A stretch of DNA of 64,000 nucleotides from Polytrichum commune (lineage: Eukaryota > Streptophyta > Polytrichopsida > Polytrichales > Polytrichaceae): assembly GCA_950295325.1 (NCBI GenBank), contig OX485809.1:7812001-7876000 (forward strand), given 5' to 3'. The notes below the pieces were generated by a model that worked only from the letters and a program-made list of their open reading frames with translations, ran no database searches and had not been told where the DNA came from. The translations under genes and the position numbers were made by a program. Shown here piece by piece: positions 46,500 through 58,640 of this stretch (positions are counted from its first letter, which is position 1; each line of letters opens with the position of its first letter).

Positions 46500-46899
46500 G
46501 GAAAGGAAAGGCATGGGAAAAAAAACAAAAAAACCCAAAAAAAACTTGATTATGCTTAAGGATCATATGAAATGATTAGATTCCTTGAAAAATAATTGAG
46601 TGAATATCAAAGTATGGAATAAAGAATGTCAACAATGTAATTTAAGAGTGTTCCCTAATGTATGGTTGAGACCTTTTTGGTGTTAATTGGACTTTCTTTT
46701 TTGATATACGGAGATGGTTTCCAATCAAAAGATGTAAAAATTCTCTTACACTCGCAAACATTCGGAAGGAACATTTTGTACACTTATGGCAAATTTTCAA
46801 TGTTGTTGTAAACTCTTATGAATTTGCAAACATGGGATTCTCCCGCCTGAAATACAACCATGTAAGCCCCTCTGTAGCCAAGTACTAAGGGGTTGTTTC
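46500..46899. other. no gene seen
   Basis: AT-rich, with A runs at 46518-46545. It has no coding signal, and its last bases are the left target-duplication copy of the hAT MITE. Confidence 0.5.
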
Positions 46900-47792
46900 C
46901 AGTGTTGAACGGGTATGTTGTAAAGTGCATACATGGGAGGCTTGGTTTTTGAAAATTTCTTGGAAATGTAGGACATCGAGGTATTGATATTACAAAGGTT
47001 TTGTATTTTCAAGGTAGGGTATGTGTATGTGGTCTTGTAAAATTTCTTGAATTTTAGGGTACGTGTTATGGTGTGATTTTTTTTCATATACCAGGGTGCC
47101 CAGTGCAAGGGTATGGTATGTCATTTTAAGGTTTTCAAGAGAGAATTTAATTAATTAATAATTTAATAAAAAATAAAATAAAAAATCCAAAACAGATGAA
47201 GCATGAACTTGAGCAAACTAATCAAGTTGAATCATGATTTGAATTTATCAAATTGTCATGCTTGACTAAGTATTGAATCGGATCAACATGGACTACTTCG
47301 ACCAACATCAGTTTAATCAAACAAAGTTGAATTGATAAAAAACAATCAAACAATGCCCTCAAGCTAAATCTCACTCTAGCTCACCCGCTGCAATCAACTC
47401 CTCTTCACTAAACTTGTTTAGCAAACACAAACCCTAGTTGTTATATGAAGTTGGTGCTTCAAGCAAAGACAAAACAGAATTACCTCTTCTTGAAGGTGCA
47501 ACACCCTCTCTCCCACATTAATCAACGTTGCTAGCTTAACCCCAACAACAAAGCTCCACTACTTGTAGTACGCTGTGCACACAACAAACCCGTACATCGC
47601 CGGAAGCAGGCATAATGAACAAAGACGTGCATGTTTAAGGGTTTCCAAGCTCATCGTTGAGCAAGGTACGGGTTAGTGACCAGGTTTAGGGTTGGCAGTG
47701 AGTCCAGGGCCCGGGTATGAACCTGGTATCACAAACCAGTGTACATACCCTTTTACAGACCCGTGTGCGGGACAAATACCCGTTCAACACTG
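46900..47792. mobile_element. hAT-type MITE, 893 bp, perfect 8-bp target duplication
   Basis: CAGTGTTGAACGGGTAT at 46900 has its complement ending at 47792. GTTGTTTC flanks both sides (46892-46899 and 47793-47800). CAGTGTTG tips with 8-bp duplications are characteristic of hAT elements. The interior is non-coding. Confidence 0.88.
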
Positions 47793-47800
47793 GTTGTTTC

Positions 47801-48128
47801 CACCATGGACCATGAAGTCGTCCCATGGCCCTGTAAAATATGTGATTGGTTGTTGAACTCGTCCTGGGACCATTTTCTTTTACACCAAGGGAAAAATGTT
47901 AGAGTGACCATGGAGTTCGAGGTCCTTAAAAGACGTATTTCAAGGCCTACGTTATCTATTGACATGGTCCAACTGGTTTTGCGGTGGGAGAGGCAAGAGA
48001 GGTGCTCTCGTAGAAAAAGGCGATGGCCCATGCCAAAGAAATATCTTTATAAATTATTTTTTAATGAAAGTTATTTTTTAAGAAGAGAACATGAAGACAA
48101 GAGAAGACAAGAGAATGGTCAAACTTGA
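47801..48128 (+). other. open frame of unknown nature beside the hAT MITE
   Basis: From MDHEVVPWPCKICDWLLNSS (47804) the frame stays open to TGA at 48126, with a basic RRKRRWPMPKK segment. C-x2-C is present once. No family was recognised and no splice partners were found, so this may be a decayed transposon exon or chance. Confidence 0.2.
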
Positions 48129-48983
48129 TGTTTTTCTTCTTAACTGGATTTTTTGTGCATATATTAAAAAAAATCAGCACATTCACTATTTGGTGTCATT
48201 GACCCACCTTAAGTGTCTTGCAATTGTTGGGTGACAACTAGAGAGGATGACACTTGGTGCTACATGAACAAGTGATGAGACCACTATATCAACAAGAACA
48301 CCGATTTGAAAGTCACATAAAATAAGCTTTTATTGTAGTTGATGGTTTGGATTGTTCTTTTAGATGGAGTCGAGATAATTGTAATGTAATGAGGGTACAC
48401 AAATCTTTTCCAATTAGTAAAGGTTGGAATTAACGTATGTGGACCTTACGTGGTCACTCTTCTTAATCAAACACTTATATTTGTGTGATATATGACAAGG
48501 TTTGTAGTTAAGAATGCACACCAACAAGACATGTGTCATGATGAGGTTGGCTCTATATGCTCAAAATGTAGACATGGTTATGGGCTAGCAATTAACACAA
48601 TTTGAAATATGAAAATGTCCATGAACTCATCTGAAAGAAAATTGAAAAAAAAAAAACAAAAAAAAACACTACACTTCACTTTGACCACTTATGAGTGTGT
48701 TTTCATGACAACTCCAATTCCAAAACTGGAACTGGACCATCTTTGTGATTCGCAATCGCTAACCAAATGAGACATTTTCTAATCCAATCCAACATATAGA
48801 GTTGTCTTTGGAGTTGGTAGTGCCTACACTAGGGCTAAATCAAATCCAACACAAAGTCAAAATCTACGGTAGCCTATATAACCTGACAATTCTTTCGTTA
48901 GCTAAGTATACATGCGTTGGAAAACGTGCTTGTGTTGGATCACTCACACCGACTCGGTCATGCAAATTGGCCTACTCAACTAT

Positions 48984-49200
48984 GTGGGTGTTATTCAGTT
49001 CATTCTTCATATTCCCCACCTTCTTCGACCAATTTAAATTCACACAACGAAACTCATGTCACATTAGCAAATCTACGATGAAACATCTACAAAAATCAGA
49101 TTTCCCTTGATTTAGTTGGTTATGGGAAGTTGCATGTTTGTGGATTTCTGAACTGAATACATATGTCCTCTCGATTGTGTTTACTATTAGGTGTGAAATA
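48984..49200 (+). repeat. left copy of a ~215-bp direct repeat
   Basis: TGGGTGTTATTCAGTTCATT through GATGAAACATCTACAAAAATC and GTTGCATGTTTGTGGATTT to about 49200 aligns with 51294-51510 throughout, with clear divergence. The copies are 2.3 kb apart. They could be worn LTRs or duplicated unique DNA. The interval between them encodes nothing recognisable. Confidence 0.65.
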
Positions 49201-51293
49201 CTACACCTCATATGATATCTAGTGTCACCCATTCTAAATTCTCTTGCTCAATGCTAATTGTAAACTGCGGTATAGTGTCACCAACACTAATTGTTAATCC
49301 AACATTTTTTGTTTGTCATTCCTTGTAAAATTTTTGGGAGATTATAGATTTACAGTGTTGCAATTACTATCACTTACCAAGTGATTTTTCATCCAAATTT
49401 CAATCACCCATGACAATAGTTCATATCAAGTTGCTGACAAGAGGAGGTAGGGTTTTGGCCAATGGATGAACTTATCCATCATCCATAACAACATTTGTTC
49501 ACTTATTCATAAGAAGTGTCATCCGAAAAGTTACCATAGCGACATTAAATACCATATGACATTCAACACCATGTGACACTAGATATCATATTTAGTGTAG
49601 TTGGCAAGATTGACGATGTAGCTCATCTAATTTAAACATGTGTGTGTATGGTGTCATTTGAGCCTCATCTAACCACACACCACTCAAACATAGGGGTCTA
49701 ATTAAGATACTTACCACTAATCATTGCATACCTTATGCACAATTAGCTTTGGAGAATGAGTTTAGGATTGTTACTACATGCTTTTACACAATGCCTCCCC
49801 ATATTTCTAGAGAGTCCACCATTCAGACAAATGTCACTACAGGTGGGGTCTTCATTTGGAAGGCTTGATGCAGGCTTTGTGAGCACCGTTTCTAGCTACA
49901 ATGAGTGCGCCTAGCTTGAACACCTTTTTGTTGTTGTTCTAAGGTAGATGAAGCTAATGTGGACACCTCTAGCTTTGTGGAATCATCTAGCCGATGGATT
50001 CAATCATTAGAAGCTTGAGCAGAGTAACGATTGTGAATCGTGACCCAAGAGTTTGAAATCCCTGAGATCGGAGTTGAGGAAGGTGTTGACCTAGGCTTTG
50101 GAATCAAAGATTCTTTGTACTTTTCAATTTGGTGTTATAGGGGGGGGGGGGGAACTCTTCCATCGTTCAATGTTGTGTAAGTGGACGACATCACTACCGG
50201 ATCCTACATGGGTCTTTTGCCAATGAAAATGAAGTTCGATGCCAAGATTGACTGTGTCATGTCTTGAAAGTGGTCATGGGTAAGATAAAAAGGTTGTTGA
50301 ACTGGTTCTTCATTATAGAATACCCATAATACAAGTTGGTCGGCACCTCACAACCACATGCTGCTTCTTAGTTTTCCCACCTTGCCCATAAACAACAAGT
50401 GTGTCATAGCTTGGTGGATCGCGCTCCTAATTATGGAAGGTGGTGGGTGTAGTTTGATTATTGTGAAGGTGACCAACCCAAATATCATTGGCGGCTTAAT
50501 CAACATGTATTACCTAGCAAGTCTGAGTCGTGTTAGCAATTCCCAACATGGAGGCGAAGTCCCAACTTTTGAGCCTCAAGAAACCATTTAATACGATTGA
50601 TACTCATTGATAAAGTTGAATCTCACGGAACGTGTGTTGAGAGTTGGGTCTAGCTTTTTGCTCGACCGAACTCCGACCCAACCCTCAAAACAAGTCCCAT
50701 GCCTTACCTCCAAAAACTGTTGCCATGTAAGCATCCATGTCACCCTTGGGACTTAGAACTTGGGACCAGTGTGAAATGGTAAGTCCCAACTTCCATCGTC
50801 TCAACGATTTAGGTTGTACAAATTGGCCTCAAGTGACTTGGGACCCATGTGAATTGGCCCTAAGTTGATACACAAATATATGACGAGTGAGCAACACTTC
50901 AATTCGCATCATTTAAGTTCGTATGAAGTTGCTAGATATAATTGAGAAATATCGGTGTTACCATTCTAATATAGATATTAAGTAGGGGCACCCATTATGG
51001 ATGTTCCTCAGAAGGGGGAGAGGGTTGTCTGGCTTTAGTTCATTTGAGCCAATGGGTTATATTTTTGGTCCTTATAATATAGTATAAGAATCAAGTGTAC
51101 ACCCATAACATTATTCAGATTCATAGCAGTGTTATGTGGGATTGACAATATTTATCAAAATATTCTCGATTATTTCCCACATTTAGTCTAAATATGGAAA
51201 TATTTTGTGGAATATTGTTAGTCTCACAGAGTACTGTTATGGATTTGAATATTGTTATATCTTAAAGAGGCAACCAAGTGATTATAAGGTATA
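49201..51293. other. interval between direct repeats, no gene
   Basis: No frame with family similarity. A run of 14 G at about 50141-50155 is isolated. The short word ATATTTAGTGTAGTTGGCA at 49570-49600 also occurs at about 33280, so it belongs to a dispersed repeat. Confidence 0.4.
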
Positions 51294-51510
51294 TGGGTGT
51301 TATTTGGTTTGTGTTTTCATGTTCACCAACTTCTACCGATTAGATTTACATAGCAAAATCGTGTTACGTTACCAAAGATGAAACATTTGCAAAAATTGGA
51401 TTGAGAATCAAACCTCTCCTTTAGTTATGATTATATGAAAGTGCATGTTTGTTGATTTGTTAATTGGATACACAGGTCCTCCCAATTGTGTTCAATATTG
51501 AGTATAAAGT
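51294..51510 (+). repeat. right copy of the ~215-bp direct repeat
   Basis: TGGGTGTTATTTGGTTTGTG onward matches 48984-49200 block by block: GATGAAACATTTGCAAAAATTGG, then GTGCATGTTTGTTGATTTG, then GTCCTCCCAATTGTGTTCAA. Confidence 0.65.
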
Positions 51511-54500
51511 AATCATTAATATTTGAAGACGTAGTCCTATCTCTTTTAAACATATGCCGTAAGCACAGAGTTAAGGTTAGGCCTTGCACCGAATTAGGTT
51601 TAATTATGTTTAGTTACAGTTAATTACAATTAATTAGCTTAATGTGTATGATTCCTTGTAGAAATTTACTTGTGAAAGGAGAAGACATTAATAAAATGTT
51701 ATTAAACATTTAAGCTAAAATTTGCACATTATTATGAGTTTAGTTTTAAAATGATAAAGGTCCTTTCAAGTGGTAAGCCACAAAAATTATCACCTCAATG
51801 CTAACGAGGAATTTTTCATGTTCTAAACTTCCAAGTTGATTATATATTTAATTGATGATCTCACTTCAGGAATGAAATCCCGATCAGTTGATAATTATTA
51901 AGTAGATGTGAACGTGTGTGTATATGAATATATATTGGATTTTGGTCTTTGAAGTTGAGGTGCACTCAATGTGGGTTTAGTGGACTAGGCGGCCTTCAGG
52001 AATGCAAAGACTACTTTTTCTTTTTTGAAATCAACCGGGGCAGGCTACATTTTCTCGGTCGGGTTGTCAGAATTTTTTTGGGGGTTTGATCAAGGGTTGC
52101 ATGTCACACCCCCGGCCCTTATCCTATGAGGGGACTCCTTCCTTAAGAAGCTCGTTAGGGGTGTTTTAATGTCCAACATCACAAGTTATGTTGATGTAAA
52201 TCAATGCGTGATTTATTTATGCAAATTATAGAATTTGGTGGTCACATAACATCAGTTAGCACATACTTTCAAGTGGGTGGGCCATAGAATCCTAGGAATA
52301 TAATCGCAACATCTTGCAAACTTTTACACTCCATGCTACAGTGTAAGCTTGATGATGTAGGAAAACATTTACTCTGTTGAGTAATCCTATGCGCTTACTT
52401 GACTGGTTTAATTGGAGGTGAATATACAATGGTAATCCATTTTGTTGATATCATGGGATTTTTGTTTGTTGCAACATAGATTGATTACACCTTTGTTGAG
52501 TGAGGCTAATGTGTGGGGAATATAAGATCATACTCTTAGGTATGATGGAAAGATCTTTCATGTTGACAATGTGATTAAGTTTGCCTCATACATGCCGAGA
52601 ATCCAATTGCCGCAGCATTTGATCGATCCCCTCTCCAAATGCCGCACATGGAATCCACAATAAAGAAATGTAATCTATACACAACAATATCAAATCCATC
52701 CAACCTACTCAGTATAAGCACACTACACATGCGCCAAGTGTTGGGAGTATCTTTATACACATGAATGTATTATATGTACATCCATGTTGAGAGCCTTGGT
52801 TTGAGTATCTTAGAGAAGAGGGACGTGATTTTATAGAGGTTATTGGTGACAAGATTATCCTCCTTTCCCCCCCTCTCTATAAGTGTTAACACTTACAAAG
52901 GGCAGACTGTACAACTTTGCCACAATGAAGGTGGTCGTTTGGCTTATTATCCACTACCACATCACAACCCACATTGCATGGCCTCATCATGTTATCACTA
53001 CACTAACTATACCAAGTAGTGAGGGAGGGTTCATAGTGTGTTTGGGAAATTAGTGAAGATGATACCAAATTTCTTTACGTTACAAAATCACTGCCACCAA
53101 AAGATCTAGGAAGTATTGTTCATCCTGACACTATTCACTGAGAATACTTCATAGCAACACTATTCATTGAAAGTACCGACATTATTCATTCTAACACTAT
53201 TGACTGACAAACGTGTGTTATGCATATAACTTCTTCTTTTTAAATCACTCTACAAGCATCTTAGAGGATGCACTTATTTTGCTCAAATGTATGATAAACG
53301 AGCATGTATTCATGAATTTAGTACCACTCAATAAAAATTTCAATCCTCAATAATTTTGAGACTTGGCATAAAAATGCGTGTTTTGGGAATTAGTACCACA
53401 CACATTAATTGGGATAATGAGTGTAGGTATTTGTAAGGAGTTCAATGACACCTTTCACAGAATACACTTACAACTCTCCTCCCTTGCCCATCCCAATTAA
53501 CAAACATTTTACACCATGATATGATTAAATCTAGTTATCATATTTAAACAATTTACAACAAAATATGATTGAGCACAATTATCATATTCAAACGGTAAAC
53601 TATAAGAGATGAATCCGTATTTTCAATATATTTTCAATATTTTACTATAAAAAAAAAGTATAGTCACTATCTTCAAATACTTTACTATGAGACATCTTAC
53701 GTACACATGTCATCTATTAAGTAGATTCAAATTACTGATTGTAAATAATATACACTACTACCTATCATTTATCTAGATGGTGTTTCTTACATTCACCTAC
53801 GATTCTACACATGCATATCGTAGAAATTTGGTGAGCTACATTATAAAGTTTTTTACAACCTCTCCAATCTTCTTGGTGAGAGGGTCATCTAATTCTATGC
53901 TTTTGAAGAAGTTAAATGCATTGTTGTGACTACTTTGCACCTCTAGAGACATACAACCTTCATATATTATAGCTTTATGTAATGTGCCCCCTTCTACGTT
54001 TTTCACTGTGTAACCACATTTTCCTCCCCCCCTCTCCATAACCCATCACTTCCATAACATTCCTTATTGAAAATTTGAAGGGCGGTGGGCTTCTTCATCT
54101 GCTGCGACTACTTGCAATTTAAGTGATTACGTATGTCAAAACCTTATGGAAAAATTATGAAAGTAAACATGCAATTTGACGAAATACTAAATGGTTATAC
54201 AATTTGACAGATTGATGTTTACATTCTTGGTGGCTTCTCTTTGTTATTTTTTCCCTCCTTCATTTTTCTTACTATTTTTATCCGTTATATAATTGTATTT
54301 GGTCCTTTGTGTTTTGCAATTTCCGTTTTTAGCCTCCTTTGCTCCTTTGCGGTTTCCATGTATTTACTTAGCCTCTTGTGGTAACTTGCACCGATTTGGA
54401 GTTTCTCTACCTCCATGATTTTTATTTTTATTTTTATTTTCAAACTTCTGGACGGGCTTCAAGCTCTAATATTGAATCAATACTTTTTTTCTTTCTCCTC

Positions 54501-54700
54501 GTTGCGTTTGTTTGTTTTCTTGCTCCTTTATCTGCTTAGATTATTGTTTTTCTACGATAATTGTATAGTGGCAGTTAGGATTTTCAATGGGCAATCTCAT
54601 CGATTGTGGTAAGAAATATTAAATTAGCAGCATCACCAGTACAGTGGAGTCATCGCAATCAAATTATATTATGTTCGTGTAATAACTACGTATAGTATCA
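51511..54700. other. 3.2 kb without a supported gene
   Basis: AT-rich sequence. TGTCACACCCCCGGCCCTTA near 52100 resembles the start of many plant LTRs, but no element body or second end was found. A 67-codon minus-strand frame (53836-54039) has protein-like composition but no recognisable family. Confidence 0.4.
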
Positions 54701-54707
54701 TTTCAAA

Positions 54708-54825
54708 AAATAATGACTACTGTTAATCATACACTTCATAAACATGACTACTGCCAATCTTGTACTTCACAAACATTACTATTACTAGTCATATACTACA
54801 TAAACTTGACTACGCATTATATTGC
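54708..54825. repeat. ~40-bp tandem repeat with ATGACTACT words
   Basis: AATGACTACTGTTAATCATA, then CATGACTACTGCCAATCTTG, then ATTACTATTACTAGTCATAT occur in tandem. Each includes an imperfect inverted TGACTA...TAGTCA motif. Related clusters lie at 55395-55605 and 57935-58110. Confidence 0.6.
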
Positions 54826-55394
54826 AAGCATAATTGCAAATAATCCTGGATTTCTTACAATTTATTCAAGTTTATGGTTTTTCTTCAATTCTTTATTCAT
54901 TGATTTTTTTTGCCACCTATGATTATTGCTGCTTAGATATCTTCCATCTTCAACTTCGTTTCTTAGATGTATGGTTCCGCAACAACACATCCCTCTACGA
55001 AATTGCTCTTAGAGACAGTTGACCTTGCTATGAACTTTGTCTACGCAAATGGGCTCGTTAAGCAGTTAAGAGCTTCACCTCTACCTTTGTTATTTGCACG
55101 TCTAGGGGCTTCGCCTCCAAAGTCGTTAATATTTGAAGACGGACTGACTAGGTCATTTATTTTGACATCCTTCTTCCAAGTAGTCATGGTTGGATCCGTC
55201 ATCGTACCATGACTCCTTCGATATTTTTATTTGTTTGTATGGTTCTTTTTACTCAATGTTTGGAAATGAGGCTTGGGGACCTTAAATCCCTAAGGGGTTA
55301 AGGACATCGTCTAGGGTCATCTTCTTACCTTCTAGATTTGAAGCTATGATGTTTGGTGTTTTTTCTATACACATGGATAATTCACAAGTGAGTA
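54826..55394. other. interval between repeat clusters, no recognised gene
   Basis: A plus-strand frame from 54967 to 55212 reads through DLAMNFVYANGLVKQLRASP without a recognisable family. Nothing else was seen. Confidence 0.35.
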
Positions 55395-55605
55395 CACAAC
55401 CACCAGTGATGACTAACTATATAATTAGCTGTAGTAATGTATTCTAGACTAATGACTATTATTAATCATAGGTGAGACTTAGATGATTTGTCTTAGTCGT
55501 ATTTTCTATAGAAATGACTAGTCTTAGTCATGTTTTCTAAAGTAATAATTTGTCTTAGTCATATTTTTTAAACTTATAACTAGTATTAGTTATATACTCT
55601 ACGGA
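55395..55605. repeat. tandem repeat with ATGACTAGTCTTAGTCAT
   Basis: Four to five units of about 40 bases contain TTTTCTA(T/A)A and the near-palindrome ATGACTAGTCTTAGTCAT. The same 18-mer recurs at about 58004-58021. Confidence 0.65.
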
Positions 55606-56144
55606 TTTTGGATTTAGGGTTACACATCTTTGTTGCGGGTCGTGAACTTGGTGGTGGTGTACGTTCTTCGTCCTATTCTGTCATCTCGTTGTTGTCGTCG
55701 TCTCCATTGCCTCCAGTGCGAAGGTCCTCCTTCATTGGTCTAGCACTGGATCAAACATGAAACATCAAGTGCAAGAAGGTCCACACCCTAATTTGGAACA
55801 ACCACTATGACGAGGTGACCTTCTCTTGTTCATAATAGGGACGTTTGTGGAGTCTTTAAACATGTCAAACATCAACCTTGACATTCAATCCAAAACAACC
55901 CTCAATATCTGTGGCATTCTAGCAATTCCCTGGAATACCTCTTCCACATGCTCACCCAGTTAATTCGCTACAAACCTTAGTATCATATGTACAAAGAAAG
56001 ACGGTGAGAGTGGAGGTATTTGAGCTATTTTTCTTGTAGTGGAAGACCAATGTTGAGACAACAATTGATTCAAAGGTTAGAGACACCTAGAGGCAAACCT
56101 CACACTTCAATGTAGTAATAAAATTTCAACTAAGGAGAGGAATA
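55606..56144. other. no recognised gene between repeat cluster and element
   Basis: GC content rises slightly at 55620-55760 (GTTGTCGTCGTCTCCATTGCC), but no exon could be assigned. Confidence 0.35.
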
Positions 56145-57365
56145 TGAGCCCAAAATGGTTGCTCATATTTGTTTTATGTTTAGGATTTACTTAGAATTGC
56201 AATTGACATTGTTATTGAAACAACAAAAAGCATTAAAAAGAGTGAGGCGTGGTGTGTAGTTATGTTTTAGGCCTTGGGCTTATTGAGTGTGGTTAATAAA
56301 AGAATTAGTGGCATTAGGAAGTTGGTTGAATTAAGTTGATTGTATGTGTGTTAAGTAAGGGGAAGGTCCTTGGGTTTAAGTGTTTGAATTGAGGCCTTCC
56401 TTTGTTGCTTTAGGGGTTAAGGGTTAGTGGATAAGCTTTAGCTATTTTTTAGTTGGAGAGGCTAAGGAGTGTGTGGTTTTGGGGTGCTCTCTCCCTCTCC
56501 CTCTCTCCCCCTCTCCTCCTCTCCCTTTCTCTCTCTCTCCCCCTCTCTCTTCTTCCCCTCCCTAGGAGCTTGCCGTCGGACTGGTAGTGCTGCGAATTGA
56601 GGCAACAGCTGTGGCTTAAGGCTGGACTGGTAGAGCTGCGAATTGAGGCGGCAGTAAGGGCTTAAGGCCAGACTGGTAGAGCTGCGAATTGAGGCGGCAG
56701 CTGTGGCTTAATGCTGGATTGTATACCTGCGAATTGAGGTGGCAGCTATGGCTTAATGCTGGATTGTATACCTGCGAATTGAGGCGGCAGTAAGGGTTTA
56801 AGGCTGGACTGGTAGAGCTGCGAATTGAGGCGGCAATAAGGGTTTAATGTCGGACTGGTAGAGTTGCGAATTGAGGCGGCAACTGTGGCTTAAGGCTGGA
56901 CTGTAGAGCTGCGAATTGAGGCAACAGCTGAGGCTTATTAGGCTAGGCTTCGAAGGATTTAGGTAGATGCCTAAAAGGGTGGACCGAGGTGATATAAGTG
57001 GGGGAGCCCATAGTGCTACACTAGATTAGGTGATAGTTAGTTAATTAGGTTATTATTTAATATTAATTTAGATAATTAGTTCATTAGCAAGCTAGGGGAA
57101 CAAGAGGCATTAGATTGTAGGATTAATGGGTGAACTCGGATGTGAGTGATGTTGGGGTCGCAATAGAGTGTGTTAGGATTGTGATAATAGAGAAGAGCGT
57201 TTGTCAACGCTTGTAATATTATCGTGGAATGGATTGGTGTACAATGATTAATGGGAATTGTAATGGATTCTTACGGAATTGGGAAGAGGGAGTTATGTGA
57301 ACATGAATGTGATCCCCATTCCCTCACCCGAACTAGGACGCTTAAGGGTGGGTGGTTTGGCCTCA
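56145..57365 (+). mobile_element. TGAGCCCAAA-family element, 1221-bp copy with expanded minisatellite
   Basis: The left end TGAGCCCAAAATGGTTGCTC and right end ...CTTAAGGGTGGGTGGTTTGG plus CCTCA match the copy at 22316. Long internal similarity includes AAAAAGAGTGAGGC and GAGAAGAGCGTTTGTCAACG near the right end. The flanking 9-mers match poorly. It is longer than the 22316 copy because of a 46-bp tandem array. The proteins that overlap its right end in open frames are not real. Confidence 0.82.
56578..56945 (+). repeat. 46-bp minisatellite inside the element
   Basis: About eight units of CTGGTAGAGCTGCGAATTGA followed by GGCGGCAG and GGCTTAAGGCTGGA, the first starting at 56581, 56627 and 56673. 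The 22316 copy has only degenerate GGCAG...AAGGC words at the matching place. Confidence 0.85.
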
Positions 57366-57511
57366 CAAGGAAGGAGCACACCAAACACGCTACCAAAAGA
57401 AAGAACGCCGAAGAACAAAGGAAGGTTGAAGAACAACACACTAGATCAAAGAGGGAAGCGGCCATTAAAGTAGGTGCTCGGCCACGGAATCACAAAGAAA
57501 TTGTGTGGTAA
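57366..57511 (+). other. charged open frame beside the element (possible exon remnant)
   Basis: Directly after the element, the frame reads ATKRKNAEEQRKVEEQHTRS, then KREAAIKVGARPRNHKEIVW to a stop at 57509. It is highly charged and coiled-coil-like. The element may have inserted in an exon of a lost gene, but no upstream partner was identified. Confidence 0.25.
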
Positions 57512-57934
57512 TAGGGTAGGTAACCCACATGGACAGGATAGGCAGTGGTTTTAATGAAAAAAAATGTTCAATGTGTAAGGGAGATTATGAATAGCAATGT
57601 CATTAATTAAAGGGACAACTTACGAGGATATTATAGGAGAATATAAGACTAGGAATTACCATCCAACATGAAATTTTCTTTGCCAACTCAAATCAATTCG
57701 ATTATGTCATTTGCGCCCATTCTTCACAAGATTAGGTTAGACACAAACCCTCCAACTATAAGCAATTAAGGCAAGAAATTGTGGACACGCCAACGTTGTA
57801 GTGAATGACAATGGCAACTTAAATGGCGGTTTTGGATTTACAAATTAGGTGTTTAATAGATGGTATATGTAATAGGGTTTCGGGTTTCTCTTGCATGTCA
57901 TCCACGTTGTATGTAGGTATTAGGTTGTTTATTC
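57512..57934. other. no gene seen
   Basis: AT-rich sequence with no coding or repeat signal that I can support. Confidence 0.4.
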
Positions 57935-58110
57935 TTGATGACTACATATAGTCATCGGTTTACAAAGAGAATGACTACATTTAGTCATGATTGTCCTACA
58001 TGTATGACTAGTCTTAGTCACATATTCTTGGTTAGGTATAGGTCTTTCTTCATTACTTACTACATTGATGATTATTGGTAGTTATCTATTTGCTTTATTA
58101 AATACTACAA
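57935..58110. repeat. TGACTA...TAGTCA inverted-motif cluster
   Basis: ATGACTACATTTAGTCATG, ATGACTAGTCTTAGTCACAT and CTACAACTAGTCATAAATG occur in a loose array related to the clusters at 54708 and 55395. They may be subterminal repeats of one large element, but no ends were found. Confidence 0.5.
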
Positions 58111-58185
58111 CTAGTCATAAATGGACTAGGCATAGACGTGATCGACTTCATTCATAGTGAAATTCTAAATAATTCAACTGTCATC

Positions 58186-58640
58186 CCTCGAGATAGATAG
58201 ATAGATAGAAACTCCGGTCCCTTTGAGGGGCCGGCGTGAATAGAGTGTCCGTTCGTAATGCCAACAACCCGATGTCCACAGGACATGGGGAAGCTGGGAC
58301 AAAACTACTCTCCTCTTTCGAGGATGGACACTATAGTAGCCAGGGAACAAATAACACGGGCCCATCATGGCCCACGGGGGTGTATGCCTTTTAAGTATAG
58401 CTAGTGGTTTTGTTGTAAGGGTGTACGCCAAGTCATGATTCCTCGGTTGGTTGTGTGAGGATGTTTGGGTTAAGACGGTCCGGGTTCGATTCCTGTTGGG
58501 TCTGTTTGATCGCCTAATGTGTAACACATGACTTGGTGCTGCAAATGAGTAAAAGGCAGGAAATTTGTACCAACCAACCGGCACCAATCCCTCATCCTGA
58601 GCTGTATATAGTTATTAAATATTATATAAGTTTTTGAGTT
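58186..58640 (-). repeat. LINE copy B 3' untranslated region with (CTAT)n tail
   Basis: Follows the stop at 58641. The last ~155 bases match the end of copy A (26410-26572), including the GTGTCCATCCTCGAAAG block and the tetranucleotide tail. On the plus strand, GGGTTCGATTCCTG near 58487 is a perfect polymerase III B-box match, which may come from a tRNA-derived segment. Confidence 0.7.

Noticed and set aside
52095-52130. Possible LTR start TGTCACACCCCC
   Set aside because: No second LTR, primer-binding site or coding region found nearby.
53836-54039. 67-codon minus-strand frame with protein-like composition
   Set aside because: No family similarity, partners or regulatory context.
56130-57380. 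9-bp target duplication for the 56145 and 43798 elements
   Set aside because: Flanking 9-mers match at only about five of nine positions, so it is not claimed.
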